64,000 nucleotides of DNA from Eunapius fragilis (GCA_963681505.1 OY811984.1:2278772-2342771), one strand, 5' to 3'; shown: positions 51,465 to 63,237, counted from the stretch's first letter. The notes: generated from the sequence alone by a model not told the origin. A program made the numbers and translations.

Positions 51465-52770
51465 GAACAGATCTTCCATCTTTTGAAAGACACCTGGACA
51501 CTTCCAGGTGATGTTGTCGGCCCTGTTCTGTAACACAACAGCATGTAGTGCTGCTCCAAGGTGGAGCTCTGGGTCCTCCAAGTTGCTCAGGAGGAACCAG
51601 TCTCCAGCTGAGAGCATGTGTGTGTGTGGAGGGGGAGGGGGAGAGGTATACCATGCTCTACAAGTGTCATTGGTATCTAATAAGCTGGTGGGCTATACTA
51701 TATGGATCACTCATTGCAACTCTCAATCTAATTGACCCAAAACAACACCTCAACCTTAGCTCATGCTTTAAGGTGGATATCTCTTGAGGAAACCTCAGCT
51801 GCTGTGTGCAACTGACAGTATTGCTGGAGCAGTTGGTACTAACATGCAGGTCCTGACTGCCATCAGTTAAGAGGTTACCACTCCGGAAAGTATCAAGTGC
51901 AATTGCCCTGAAAATAACATTTTCACACCAGGAGAAGTTGGTCTTGATTTTGTATACCATGGCAAGAACCTTTCAGGTGACAAATAAATTTTAAAGGCAA
52001 ATATGATGAACAAAGTCATACCATGGGCAAAAGATCCAAGGGCCTCAGTGAGAGGGAGGAGCCAGGTGATTGCCAAGCAACCAAACTGTGTGACCTCCCC
52101 CTTGGTGAGCTTATTATGACCATGTGACATCGACCTTTGTACTGTGTGGTACAATCCATTAGTATTGACCCAGTACCCAAGTGTACATAATGATGCTTGC
52201 ATGTTGAGGCTCCTTACAAATAACCTTAGTATGTGCTATGTTGTAGTATTTCTTGTACAGCCTATAGACCTACATAAGGAGATAGTTGATCTTCACATCA
52301 GCCAATCATCTCTGAAAGCAAAGGTCCATTGACATTATAAGATTTGCTTAGGTTCAGTACCTCTTTCCCATCAGTACTTGTATAAGAGTTAGTTTCACTC
52401 ATGCACCACAATGTGTTCTAAACAACAGTAACAAAGCTATGTGTAATAATTGTTTTGATCTGTTTTACCGGATCAATGTGTAGTATTCAGCCCATAGCTG
52501 GTGCAAAAGTCCAATTCTTCATGGCTCCAGCATGGGTTCAATAAGGTCACAATAATACAACCAATGAACAAGCCTGCACCTGTAGACACACATGCAGGGC
52601 TATATCCTAGATCCTGTTTTATGCTCATTGCATGAAGCATCGTGCAACACTTGGTATTGTGTACGATATGTTCACTATTGCACACAACAACTAACTTAAA
52701 AACTTTAGCAGCCGGTTGTATTTGTGAATCCCACATCCCTGTGTAAGGCATTAGGCTGTGTTTCAACTTA
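51465..52770 (-). CDS. Possible multi-exon membrane protein gene (unrecognised)
   Basis: Several - strand segments look like exons: 52,744-52,473 (acceptor cttacacag; ends with the hydrophobic stretch STGAGLFIGCIIVTLLNPCW, then SHEELDFCTSYGLNTTH); about 52,155-52,025 (KLTKGEVTQFGCLAITWLLP, LTEALGSFAH, GTATGA donor); about 51,907-51,780 (a Cys-containing, Ser/Thr-rich piece, HVSTNCSSNTVSCTQQLRFP); and 51,617-51,465 (GDWFLLSNLEDPELHLGAAL, HAVVLQNRADNITWKCPGVF, QKMEDLFRG, stop). Hydrophobic helices suggest a multi-pass membrane protein. I recognise no family and the exon joins are not proven. Confidence 0.35.
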
Positions 52771-53440
52771 AAGCAGTGATAGTATTCATATGTTGCAGTG
52801 ATCGGACTCTAACTCATTGCACCCAAATGCCATATTTGTACACGTGTATTAATGAGTTAACCATACATATTTTCACCTCTCGAGAAGCTCTGCAGATTGT
52901 GAACAGCAAAAAAATTCTAAGTGCAATCATTATTCAAAAATAAATAACAACACTTTAAAAACCAGGAACACATTAAATTAGGCCCCGCCTGTAAAATACA
53001 TGTATAATTGACACATGCTAGCAGCAATGTAACAACAATCTTTTAACAAAGGGGCAAGAACATAAAAACATGGCTGTAGCATATGTTCATGACAAACAAT
53101 TGAACCAGGCATCATCATGCCAACCCAGACACCATGTGTACCAATCCACGACCATGCATGTGGAGTGGGTATGAAGAAGTGTGTCTTTGTGTGAAATATG
53201 AAGTATTTACTGCACCTGTGTACACTATTGAGAAATGGTTTTGGCAAAAAAATGACAGATGGTTTGTCTAAAAGGCAGGGAATGAAATGGGACATGGTGA
53301 TGTCTTCATTTAGTTCTCATCATTACATTGCATGCTTACTGTTCTGACCTCCAAAGTGTCAGCTAGGTATTCTCTCTATCTCCTTCTCTCTCTCTGTGTG
53401 CGTGTGTGTATGTGTGTGTGTGTGTGTGTGTGCATGTGTT
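52770..53440. other. Spacer, nothing recognised
   Basis: May contain upstream exons of the - strand gene; none can be supported. Ends in a TG/CT-rich stretch before the pentanucleotide array. Confidence 0.45.
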
Positions 53441-53448
53441 TATTACAG

Positions 53449-53550
53449 GGAGGGGAGGGGAGGGGAGGGGAGGGGAGGGGAGGGGAGGGGAGGGGAGGGG
53501 AGGGGAGGGGAGGGGAGGGGAGGGGAGGGGAGGGGAGGGGAGGGGAGGGG
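53449..53550. repeat. (GGGGA)n pentanucleotide array
   Basis: About twenty perfect units of aggggg-frame GGGGA, preceded by a (TG)n tract at 53,395-53,433. The long frames across it on both strands are artefacts of the repeat. Confidence 0.95.
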
Positions 53551-53799
53551 GAGCTGGGGCAATACATGTAAGGCCATGTGATAAGCATTACATTTAGTAA
53601 TGGTAGCCCAACAGAGCTATAATAGTTAGACCATACAGCTTTTCACACCTTGACAATATAATACATTTGTCCACCCTTTTCATACAAGAGCTAAGACTTT
53701 CCCATTAGCAGTCTTTGGCAATTGTCTGTTTCTTACACTAAGTGCTCTGTCATTTCTTTTGGTTCTCATAGAAATGACCCTATTTCACCTAATTCACTT

Positions 53800-54520
53800 T
53801 CTGGTATTCGTATCGTCTGTGAGAGATCTTGGAGTGTTTGAATTCAGACTTTACACCAAGTATGCACTGCTCCAATATCGCTGCCATGGCTTTCAATAGG
53901 AGCTGTCTTCTCTTAAAAGGTTTTCGTTCAAATGATGTTGTGCGTCTGTATATGGTGTATGTGCGTCCCATACTTGAAAGTAATACCCCAGTTTGGAATC
54001 CCTGGTTTCATAAAGATATTGAATGTATAGAACGTGTTCAGAGATTTTTCACTCGAGCCATATTCAAACGTGCTGGTATACCACATTTGGATTACGGTGT
54101 TCGCCTTGCAAATCTGGGTTTACAATCTTTAGAGTACAGGAGAGTCTTTTTCGATCTTGTCATATGCTACAAGATATACAACAACCAGGTTGATTTACCT
54201 TTTGAGAGTTTTTTCACCAAACCGTACAGGCCTTATCCCATCCGAGGGCACTCGTGTATCCTGCGATCAAAACACTTACCTCATCATGCTTTCCGAGCGC
54301 ACTTTTCACTGAACGTGTGATATCTGTATGGAACCGCCTACCTAACGATGTTGTCATTTCACAGAACATTGCAGTCTTTCGTACCCGACTTAGATCTGTT
54401 GACCTCTGAGTATCACCATTTTGTATACTTTATCCCTTCCCATGTTTAGGCAGTTTGTAAGTGCACGTATATATTGTGCCATTACTTGCCTGTTTGCATA
54501 TTATGGTTTGTATGCAAATC

Positions 54521-54554
<34 letters not shown>

Positions 54555-54563
54555 CAATCAATG
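53800..54563 (+). mobile_element. 5'-truncated LINE (non-LTR) with (AATC)n tail
   Basis: The 3' end of a reverse transcriptase: VRDLGV, then after a frame change SDFTPSMHCSNIAAMAFNRS, LYMVYVRPILESNTPVWNPW, ECIERVQRFFTRAIFK. After another shift near 54,312 it reads WNRLPNDVVISQNIAVFRTR, LRSVDL, stop at about 54,408. The Y.yVRPILEY...VWnP and IE.VQRrftr motifs are those of the CR1/Jockey-like group. A short 3' UTR and an (AATC)n tail at 54,518-54,563 follow. Truncated and frameshifted. Confidence 0.8.
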
Positions 54564-54910
54564 CTTCAAGGCAATGTCAACTCTACTTGTTTTACATGGC
54601 GACAGAGATATATAGCCCCTATTTATAAGTGCTGTAAAATAGACTAAGTGTGCAATACATCATGCATATCCAGAAATGAGCGGTCAAAAGTTATATGCAA
54701 ATGTTGTGGTTAGTACATTTGCAAGATATTTCCGTAGAGCCGCATGTAACTTCCCCCACATAGGGTACCTCCAGTGGGCACATGCGTCTAAAAACTGGCT
54801 GTGCCCGGAAGACTATGTTACTTTTGGTCGTGCTAACACGCATGTGTAGTCGCTCAGATGGTGAACATGAGGTCTTGATATTAAAGTTTCCAATAATTAC
54901 GGTATTCTTT

Positions 54911-55290
54911 TAGTCTCGTACCCAGACCCTGACTCATTACGTAAGCATTATCGCATAATATTGTATAATGCTACGTAAAGGGTCTGGCGTGAAAGTCAAC
55001 CGAAGTCGTTTTGAGCGCCGGAATGTCGGCGGCACCAATCAGATTTCGTGGAATGCCAAATGATATGCTAATCGAATTACTATCTAGCTATCTATTAATC
55101 TATAGTTATTAAATCATTTAGCTTACCCGTAATTTGATTAGCATATCATTTGGCATTCCACGAAATCTGGGGTGCCGCCGACATTCCGGCGCTCAGAACG
55201 ACTTCGGTTAACTTCAACGCCAGACCCTTTACGTAGCATTATACAATGTTATGCGTTACGTAATGAGTCAGGGTCTGGGTATGAGACTAG
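54911..55290. mobile_element. 380-bp palindromic MITE, AGTCTCG-CCCAGACC family
   Basis: Arms of about 165 bases pair with few changes (tggaatgccaaatgatatgc against gcatatcatttggcattcca; cattccggcgctcagaacga against tgagcgccggaatg). The ends are the same as at 5,854 and 40,820. The middle is AT-rich (ctatctagctatctattaat). Confidence 0.9.
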
Positions 55291-56880
55291 TATTCTTTCT
55301 AATCATGACCCTTTTGTCCAGTACAATAGCCATGGGCTGAAAAATGTTATGTCATTTTTAATCAACCATGTAAATGACCGTTCACCGCGCTAGCGTACCG
55401 TCGCTCAGAATCACCGGGCTGAGTATGATTACCCTAGAGTATGCACCGCACTACAGCAGTACATGCCAATCACTAGTAATACAACGACTCCCTCACGAAC
55501 ACTCAAAAGGGGTTTTTTCTTGTGACTTGTCTTGTCAGAGATAATGTATAAAGGGATTGGAAGCTAGATAATTAACACCCAATTAACACGGGCAATCCTA
55601 GCCAGGGTATGGAATCCATACAAGTTAAGACATGCATACACTTCTGGATCTAAGTATTCAGTTTTTTTCTCAGTGGCTTGGCCTTCTGCAGGTTCTTCTT
55701 TTGTGCTAATTTGTATCGTTCTATCCATGCTGTGGCTTGTGAGAAACCTCGGATGCAAGCCCACATGTCAACAACCATGCCCAAGAGGTAAATGCAGTAA
55801 CCCATGGTGAAGGGAGAGCAATCTTCAACAGACGAGCACCAAGAAGCTCAGATGTTAACAATGTGCCACATGTGGAGGCTGAAATGGAAAAGGAATCTAT
55901 GGCATTCAACAATTCGGATTGGTTGCAATCACTAGTCCTGGATGTGCTGGGACAGGCAGTCGGGGCATTATCTTTGATCGGGGAGACTACTGAAAGTCCT
56001 GATGACACATGAATCACCAGCGCTTGCAGCGGAAGAGACACCACCAGACTTAGAGCACCACCCTTGCTGCATTTACGACGGCGACCAAGGCGAAATTTTC
56101 ATCCCATAGCGCACCTTTGGAAGAGCGTGTACAGCGCAAATATAGCTTGTTAGCTGTCAAAATACGCCTAAGCCACACTACCACCTTCACTCTTTCTTAT
56201 TACCCACCTTTCAAGTGTTTAGGTCCTCCAGAAACAACGCAAAAGGTGCAGCAAATGAGGACCCTCAAAATGGTATAACTACCCTTCCGTTCAACCGGCG
56301 ACGCTCAAACAATCACTACGCCACCTAGAAAAGAGTATGTAATGTACAAAGACAATAACGAAAGGCATAGGTAGCGGTAGAAAGATGCATATGATAAAGG
56401 TACAGAAAAAATAATTATTGCCTAAAATCCTATTAAAATTTGAAACATTGAAGCAAAGCAGATAGGACAATCGCTCAAAACGGTTTATTCAACTATTATA
56501 ACTGTCAAACAACACAGAGAATGCGTAAAAGTGGACAAAGCGTATGCGTACTATGGGGAAAAAGCGCTTCTTTCTGCCTTGGTCGACCCGAATCCACCCC
56601 TTTTGACAGGCTCAGAAGTGTGATTCACACTTGCACGCATAGCCCGCGGGCATACTATTGCATTGAATGGCGCACGTGATGAGTTTCCAATCCCTTTATA
56701 TATTATCTGGTCCCTCGCCGTGTTCACATGCTGTGCAGGCAGTCATTCAGCCTCTCGTTATCACACTGACGTGTCTCATCTCATCCCGTGACCTCTGGGT
56801 TCCGGCTGTAACTGGCTTCCCTGACAAACCATAATAGCCATAACTGAGGTTGATGAAATATTTGTGGTCAGAGATCATTT
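55291..56880. other. Intergenic, one unrecognised - strand frame
   Basis: On the - strand 56,044-55,564 holds overlapping frames (ELLNAIDSFSISASTCGTLL, ELLGARLLKIALPSPWVTAF) with hydrophobic character but no recognised motif. Upstream of the receptor gene at 56,700-56,880 there is no clear TATA box. Confidence 0.4.
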
Positions 56881-56904
56881 TGTGCTGATTATTGAAAAAT
56901 TATA

Positions 56905-57732
56905 ATGGCTGGATCTGCCTTCCTACTGATCGGCTATTTGATAGCTTACCTTCTCAGTACAAAAGCAGTCCTTTGTACGTCCCCGTTTCTAAAAACCACA
57001 CCAGGACTGGAGTGGAGAATGGTTGGCTCTTTGGACATGACCGATACAACACAGCAATGCCCCGACTCTTGGAAGAAAATCTCTTCTCCCAGACCATCGT
57101 GTGAAAAGAAAAGCAATGCGCCTTGTGATTCATTGAACATACCCACTGGTGGAGCCACCTATCAAGCGATCTGTGGACGATTTCGGGGCTATCAGGTGGG
57201 ATCAACCGATGGTTTCAAGAAATATAACGACAATATTAATACTAACATTGAAACTTACTACGTTGATGGAGTCACTGTCACTTACGGACCGCCCGGAAAG
57301 AGACGTCACGTGTTTACTTACGCTTCAGGATTCATAGAATCGATTGATTTATGTAGCTGTCCCTGCGCACAGGGGGCAGCACCCCCTTCGTTTGTCGGTT
57401 CAGATTACTATTGTGAGTCTGGGAACCCAATAATGGCTGTTCCTGGTGCAGAAGATGTCTTTTATTCCGATCTACTATGGGACGGACAGCAGTGCGGAAG
57501 AAATGAAAGCACTTGCTGCAATTCATCAAACCTCCCGTGGTTCTGCAAAAAGTTTCCAACTCCTATCACTGAGGATCTAGAAGTTAGAATATGTACTGAT
57601 GAAGAAATCGACAGTGAGAATGTAGCTATTGAGTTCTTTGAACTGTACATACAAGGTAAAACGTATAACGTCACCTTCTGGCAACTTTATAATCTCAATA
57701 TTTACGCTGAAATCAGCCCACTTCCGCTTTGA
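56905..57732 (+). CDS. Cysteine-rich receptor-like protein, copy 1, ectodomain exon (intact)
   Basis: ATG with a signal peptide (MAGSAFLLIGYLIAYLLSTK), then a Cys-rich ectodomain: LEWRMVGSLDMTDTTQQCPD, CGRFRGYQVGS, YVDGVTVTYGPPGKRRHVFT, FVGSDYYCESG, DLLWDGQQCG, CCNSSNLPWFCKKFPTPIT, DLEVRICTDEE, IEFFELYIQ. I know this pattern as a large family of secreted/membrane proteins in sponges and cnidarians without a named function. There are two ways to end it: a GTAAAA donor at 57,656 leading to the membrane exon at 58,214, or reading on 26 codons to a stop at 57,732, giving a soluble form. NVTF and NES are N-glycosylation sites. Confidence 0.78.
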   Translation: MAGSAFLLIGYLIAYLLSTKAVLCTSPFLKTTPGLEWRMVGSLDMTDTTQQCPDSWKKISSPRPSCEKKSNAPCDSLNIPTGGATYQAICGRFRGYQVGSTDGFKKYNDNINTNIETYYVDGVTVTYGPPGKRRHVFTYASGFIESIDLCSCPCAQGAAPPSFVGSDYYCESGNPIMAVPGAEDVFYSDLLWDGQQCGRNESTCCNSSNLPWFCKKFPTPITEDLEVRICTDEEIDSENVAIEFFELYIQGKTYNVTFWQLYNLNIYAEISPLPL

Positions 57733-57756
57733 GCTGTTATTGTAGAGTAACTGACT

Positions 57757-58135
57757 TTTCTTGGCGCATGTAATACATACATATTGTGCCTTTTAGCTCC
57801 CTTATGTAATACATATGGTGCCTCATAGCTCCCTTGTGTAATACATATGGTGCCTTATAGCTCCCTTATGTAATACATATGGTGCCTCATAGCTCCCTTG
57901 TGTAATACATATGGTGCCTTATAGCTCCCTTATGTAATACATATGGTGCCTCATAGCTCCCTTGTGTAATACATATGGTGCCTCATAGCTCCTTTATGCA
58001 TATGGTGCATGCCTCATAGCTCCATTATGTAATAAATATGGTACCTCATAGCTCCCTTATGTAATACATATGGTGCCTCATATAGCTCCCTTATGTAATA
58101 TATATGATGCCTCATAGCTCCCTTATGTAATATAT
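57757..58135. repeat. Minisatellite, about 31-bp unit, in the receptor intron
   Basis: About twelve units of ttatgtaatacatatggtgc + ctcatagctcccs, with small variants. It lies between the ectodomain and membrane exons; the paralogue at 62,960-63,155 has about half as many units. Confidence 0.9.
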
Positions 58136-58213
58136 TAGAAGCAATGCTCATTGGATTTTGGATTGAGTGCATTGCCATTCCCTATAATTATACATACATT
58201 GCCGTTTCTCCAG

Positions 58214-58458
58214 CCAAAATTACACCTGTGACTTCTTCTGACACTTTTGTTGCTGTTGGGATAACCATTGGAGTCTCATTTGTGGTGTTCTTCTTTCTGG
58301 GGGTGGTTATGACATCAATTATTGGCTGTATTTTGAAAAAGAAATCCAGTAGACCATCCTCCAACCCTACTTCGCAACCAGTAGTCAGTGAGACAAATGG
58401 ACATTCTGTTGAGATGAACACAGAGAGGAATTGTGCGTATGAAACTGTATATTACTAG
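58214..58458 (+). CDS. Cysteine-rich receptor-like protein, copy 1, membrane exon and Tyr tail
   Basis: From tttctccag; two bases complete an Ala codon with the donor at 57,655. It reads KITPVTSSDTFVAVGITIGV, SFVVFFFLGVVMTSIIGC (one membrane helix), KKKSS (stop-transfer), then a 45-residue tail with PTSQPVVSETNGHSVEMNTE and the end CAYETVYY, stop. YETV fits a YxxV-type SH2-binding site. Together with the ectodomain exon this gives a type I membrane protein of about 330 residues. Confidence 0.72.
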
Positions 58459-58528
58459 CAAGATGAAGCTGTAAAAGTTAACAATGCGATTCAAATGTCA
58501 ACAAAGACATATACTTATATAAATTAGG

Positions 58529-58534
58529 ATTAAA
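58529..58534 (+). promoter_or_regulatory. Possible poly(A) signal (ATTAAA) of copy 1
   Basis: ATTAAA 71 bases after the stop at 58,458. It is a common variant signal; no AATAAA lies nearer. Confidence 0.4.
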
Positions 58535-59690
58535 AGCATTGAATGATTTTATTGTGTTTTCTATTTCACCACCATCTGTAATGGATACATAATTTGTTCA
58601 TACTCGAGAATTTTTAAAAAATGTTGTATAATGTACGTTATGATGTAAAAATTCTGCAATACGATGTGTATAATTTGCATGGGTATAGTCTGCATGTATG
58701 TAAAAGTGCTGCAAAACAGTTAATGCATGCATGTACATGAAATAAGACATAAAAAGATTATTATGCACTTTTCTGATCCTAATTGTACGGCGTACATGCT
58801 CATTATTAAACTGCTACTGCGAGTATGATATCATGGCTGATAGATCTGAATGACATATAAAGATTTAAAAGTAGGTTTTGAATTATCATGTCCAGAAATG
58901 AGCGGTCGTGGTTTGTATATTCGCGACGCACGTCCGTAAACTTTCTCAAAATGTATGGAGTTTTCAAAAAATTGATTATTTCTAATAAACCAAGTAGTGG
59001 CTGCGCCTTGATTTTTAAAAGTTAGTTATTGTTGTACAAATATAGAATTTGATATAAACATTAACAAAACACTACCTTTGTATTGAAAGTTTTAGTTCCT
59101 GGAAGAAAAATATCATTTTCCATATACATGTACATAAACTCACTCTTTCACCCCTAATTTTTGTTATTCACATTTAGTTCTTAGATCATGTGAGTTTTTG
59201 AGTTTTTAAAGTTAGATTCTGTAAGGAAAATCAGTCTACTTGGTGCTGAGCGTAATAACAAACAAATACTGCAGGATTTAAATTTGTGTACGAGTCCATC
59301 TTTAAATCCTTCATAATGGTGGAGTAAAAAGCAATGAAACAAGAAAATATATAAACAAGAATATCCATAATAAATGATTTCTTTGTTTTAATGCCCTCTA
59401 GCTATATCGGTAAGAGTTCGCATCTGTATCATTTACAATGATGAATAGGCAGACGTGCATTTTGTTCATATGTTACATTTCAGTACATGCGCAGGGCACC
59501 TACTACCCACATGGATAGGGCTGTCTATCGGCTGGATAAATATATCATAGGAAGAAACGCTGTTAGTATAGGCCAACATGGCAGCATTGGCTCCCTCTGT
59601 TTAGATGCACCAATAGCTCTCCTTTCGTACTTTAGGTCAGGACGTGACAGGTGTATTACTTCATTCACACTTATACTACTTCCTGTAGAT
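58535..59690. other. Intergenic between receptor copies
   Basis: AT-rich. 58,888-58,910 (catgtccagaaatgagcggtc) is shared with 54,664-54,685, a small dispersed motif. No gene seen. Confidence 0.5.
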
Positions 59691-59736
59691 AAATACTTGA
59701 GGTCAGAAAATGTTTTGTGTAGATTATTCAAAACAT

Positions 59737-59890
59737 AATGGCTGGGTCTGCCTTCCTACTGATCGGCTATTTGATAGTCCTACCTTTTCAGTACAAAAGC
59801 AGTCCATTGTACGTCTCTGTTTCTAAAAACACGCCAGGACTTGAGTGGAGAATGATAGGCTCTTGGACATGACCGATACAACACGTAGAA
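59737..59890 (+). pseudogene. Cysteine-rich receptor-like protein, copy 2 (5' stub)
   Basis: Matches the first 150 bases of copies 1 and 3 (aaaacataatggctgggtct, gccttcctactgatcggcta, gtacaaaagcagtcc, ccaggacttgagtggagaatg) including the upstream 40 bases of copy 3 (ttttgtgtag). It breaks off after atgaccgatacaacac. It has lost frame within 25 codons. A truncated tandem copy. Confidence 0.8.
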
Positions 59891-61000
59891 GGGGGTAAAG
59901 ATCTCGCCCACGAATAATTGGCCTGGGCACTACACCACGTTCCAAATGCAAGTTCACTATCGCATTGTCTATCTGCAGTGTACTTCACTGGGAAAAAAAT
60001 TGAAAAATACGCCCACGCACGGTATATTTCTGTCTATATTGAAACTTTTATAAACAATAAACTTTCAATTTCAATAAAGAATCGACATTGGCCTTCAGCT
60101 CTATCTTTTGGTGCAAATGTTATCTCTTTTCGATTTTCCTAACTTGAGTTATGCGTGACGAAAGAAAGGAGAAGGGGAAAAAAATGGCGAATTCAAAAGG
60201 TCAACATTTGCGCGTTGCAAAAATGGCACATGCAGTTGCGTACGATGTGCGTTATACTGTAGATGTAGCATGTGTAGACAATAATGTTACATACAAACGG
60301 GCAAGTAGCCACGAAGCGTCTGTTTAGTTTTAGAACGCTCGTTCGAAAACCACGCCGATGGAGCCAATCCTACATAGGACCTGCTACCGCAGGTCCTGAT
60401 AGGTCAAACGGCTAGAAAACGCCGTGTTTAATTAGTCTACTCATCACATCACAAGTTACTCGACAACGCCCTTGCTTTGACTTCTCTGTGTGTTGCGCCT
60501 TGAACGAAGTACACAAGTCTTTCGTTGCATCTAATTAAACACTATTCAAACCATCGATCAATGCCATCTGATACGTCAAACTATCGTTTAATTACTTGCA
60601 AAGGATGTTGCGTCTTTATAATTAAGTCATTGGGTTCAAAGTTACGTACACCGTATCACACAATTAAATTTTTAATCCGGCTGTTTCATATGTATTCAAT
60701 TAACGAATTTCGCCCGCAATCGGTTAATTAAAACGCTCAACAATACCATTTATTACGCCTTAAATAAAATTTTAAAAATGGATCGATGAACATATGCTTA
60801 GAAACGCCTGAAAACTTGCATGCTATTCAAATCATAGCCCAATAACTTAATTTAAAGCATGAGGACAAAGTATTATGATTTAAATATGGGATGGATGACA
60901 ACTTCGTGTTAGGGAAACCTGTGATAGTATGGTGCAGTAAATATTTGTTTAATTCCCAGTGCTTATGCCAAGTGACTGTCAAGTTGACTTTTGAACAGAT
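59891..61000. other. Intergenic, stem-loop repeat scrap
   Basis: At 60,310-60,402 lies the 3' end of the stem-loop-tailed family (ccaatcctacataggacctg, ctaccgcaggtcctgata). Otherwise AT-rich and empty. Confidence 0.55.
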
Positions 61001-61983
61001 TCTATACTACGCCTTTCAGCAATTGACTCATGAAAAGAGAAGTACTCATTCCATGTTCCATTTGTTTTGACCAAATTCACATATTCTGCAGTGTAGTTTC
61101 TGATTTGAGGCCCGATTCCGCGAAATCGTGGCAGAAATTCATTGCAGCTTGAATGATTATTCATGGCTGTCATTCCTATTTCCACAACCTTTCCTCAGTC
61201 CATTTCAAGTAATGTTCGGTCTATAATCAATGCCTCCTGTTGATATCATAATCGATGGAAAGAATTTTAATGAGCCAAGAACAGCCAGTTGTCGACTTCA
61301 AGATAGAACAACGAAAGTAAAATTGAGGCTCAGATTACAATTATCATACTAATTGTCCCTATCAGAATTTTTATCTATCCGGGTATTCACATCTTTTCAT
61401 GGGCAGCATAAAGATCATATTTATTTTATATCTCATGCAAACACATTACCCGGATAAGTTGAGGCAGCGAAAAGTGATCACCAACTAAGTATTCGTGGAT
61501 TGACCTGCATAATGAAGCTTGTTTTCCCTTATTGGGTGTTTGTCAGCATGCATGCATGCATGCATGCAGCTCTCCTAAGGATCAGTAAGCATGCACATTT
61601 GTAAAACTGGTGAAATGGAGCCCCATTAGTACCATGTATTACTCTAGGATTATATGCTCATCGAAATAAACCCTTATCGAAGAGAAATTATACCTGGATA
61701 ACTTGTTGCAACCAAATGTGATCCGGTCGGATCTCTTTTTACCTGGATCAATTATTGCGTGACAGTCCTTGGACCCTATATTCACCTGCGAAATATACTT
61801 TAGCACCTTCCTCACAATTTGCAGCCATGTGCCGCCGCCTTCACACAGTACAGTGACATACAAGTGGCCTCCTATGTACACGTTTCGGAAATTACAATAT
61901 GAACAGGATGCGCACTGCTTCCATGGTAACGAATTGGACGAACCAGCCGATGTTTTTGGCAACAATTGTAAAAAAATTGCCAA
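60979..61983 (-). other. Two unrecognised - strand frames
   Basis: 61,185-60,979 (CNEFLPRFRGIGPQIRNYTA, EYVNLVKTNGTWNEYFSFHE) and 61,983-61,639 (WKQCASCSYCNFRNVYIGGH, LYVTVLCEGGGTWLQIVRKV) look more ordered than chance and the second has several cysteines. I recognise neither and cannot show that they are joined. Confidence 0.3.
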
Positions 61984-62096
61984 CGTAGTACACGATCAAA
62001 TGTGACAAGTCCATTTATCTCATTCACACGTATAGTGCTTTGTGTGAATAAATAAATGTGGTAAGAAAATATTTTGTGTAGGTTTTTCAAAACATA

Positions 62097-62838
62097 ATGG
62101 CTGGGTCTGCTTTCCTACTGATCCGCTCTTTTATAGTCTGCCTATTCAGTACGAAAGCAGTCCGTTGTACGTCCCCGTATCCCAGGACTGGAGTGGAGAA
62201 TGATCGGCTCTTTGGACATGACCGATACAACACAGCAATGCCCCGACTCTTGGCAAAAAAAACCCTTCGCCCAGTCCATCGTGTGGAAAGAAAAGCAATG
62301 CACCTTGTGATTCATTGAACATACCCACTGGTGGAGTCACCTATCAAACGATTTGTGGACGATTTCGGGGCTATGAGGTGGGATCACCTGATGGTTTCTA
62401 CAAATATAACGGCAACATTAATACTAACATTGAAACTTACTACGTTGATGGAGTCACTGTCACTTACGGACCGCCCGGAAAGAGACGTCACGTGTTTACT
62501 TACGCATCAGGAGTCTTAGAATCGACCCATCCAGGTAGCTATCCTTGCGCATATGGGACGGGACCACCTTCGTTTGTCGGTTCAGATTACTATTGTGAAT
62601 CTGAGAACACTGGATCAAGTTATTATGGAACACAGGTCTTTTATTCCGATCTGCTATGGGACGGACAGCAATGCGGAGGAAATGAAAGCATGCACTTGCT
62701 GCAATTCATCAAACCTCCCGTGGTTCTGCAAAACGTTCCCAACTCCTATCACTGAGGATCTAGAAGTTAGAATATGTACTGATGAAGAAATCGACAGTGA
62801 GAATGTAGCTATTGAGTTCTTTGAACTGTACATACAAG
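62097..62838 (+). pseudogene. Cysteine-rich receptor-like protein, copy 3, ectodomain exon with frameshifts
   Basis: Over 85 percent like copy 1 at the DNA level by eye. A deletion of about 16 bases after residue 27 (cccgtatcccaggactggag where copy 1 has the longer cccgtttctaaaaaccacac) shifts the frame. Extra A bases at 62,255-62,262 and an extra 4 bases (atgc) at 62,687 shift it again. CGRFRGYEVGS, YVDGVTVTYGPPGKRRHVFT and PWFCKTFPTPITEDLEVRIC are still readable. The GTAAAA donor at 62,839 is kept. Confidence 0.82.
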
Positions 62839-62959
62839 GTAAAACGTATAACGTCACCTTCTGGCAACTTTATAATCTCAAAATTTACGTTGAAATCAGC
62901 CCACTTCCGCTTTGAGCTGTTATTGTAGAGTAACTGACTTTTCTTGGCGCATGTAATAC

Positions 62960-63155
62960 ATACATATTGTGCCTTTTAGCTCCCTTATGTAATACATATG
63001 GTGCCTCATAGCTCCCTTGTGTAATACATATGGTGCCTTATAGCTCCCTTGTGTAATAAGTATGGTACCTCATAGCTCCCTTAAGTAATACATATGGTGC
63101 CTCATATAGCTCCCTTATGTAATATATATGATGCCTCATAACTCCCTTATGTAAT
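62960..63155. repeat. Minisatellite, about 31-bp unit, copy 3 intron
   Basis: Same unit as at 57,757 but six copies only. Confidence 0.9.
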
Positions 63156-63237
63156 ATATTAGAAGCAATGCTCATTGGATTTTGGATTGAGTGCATTGCC
63201 ATTCCTTATAATTATACATACATTGCCGTTTCTCCAG

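Noticed and set aside
53332-53597. Long open frames on both strands across the GGGGA array
   Set aside because: A pure pentanucleotide repeat lacks stops in several frames; the products are simple Gly/Arg/Glu or Pro/Ser repeats.
57757-58135. Regular 31-bp repeats resembling a CRISPR array
   Set aside because: The units follow each other without unique spacers, lie in an intron of a eukaryotic gene, and recur in its paralogue; it is a minisatellite.
61548-61567. (ATGC)n stretch as a regulatory palindrome
   Set aside because: A short tetranucleotide repeat; nothing links it to a promoter.
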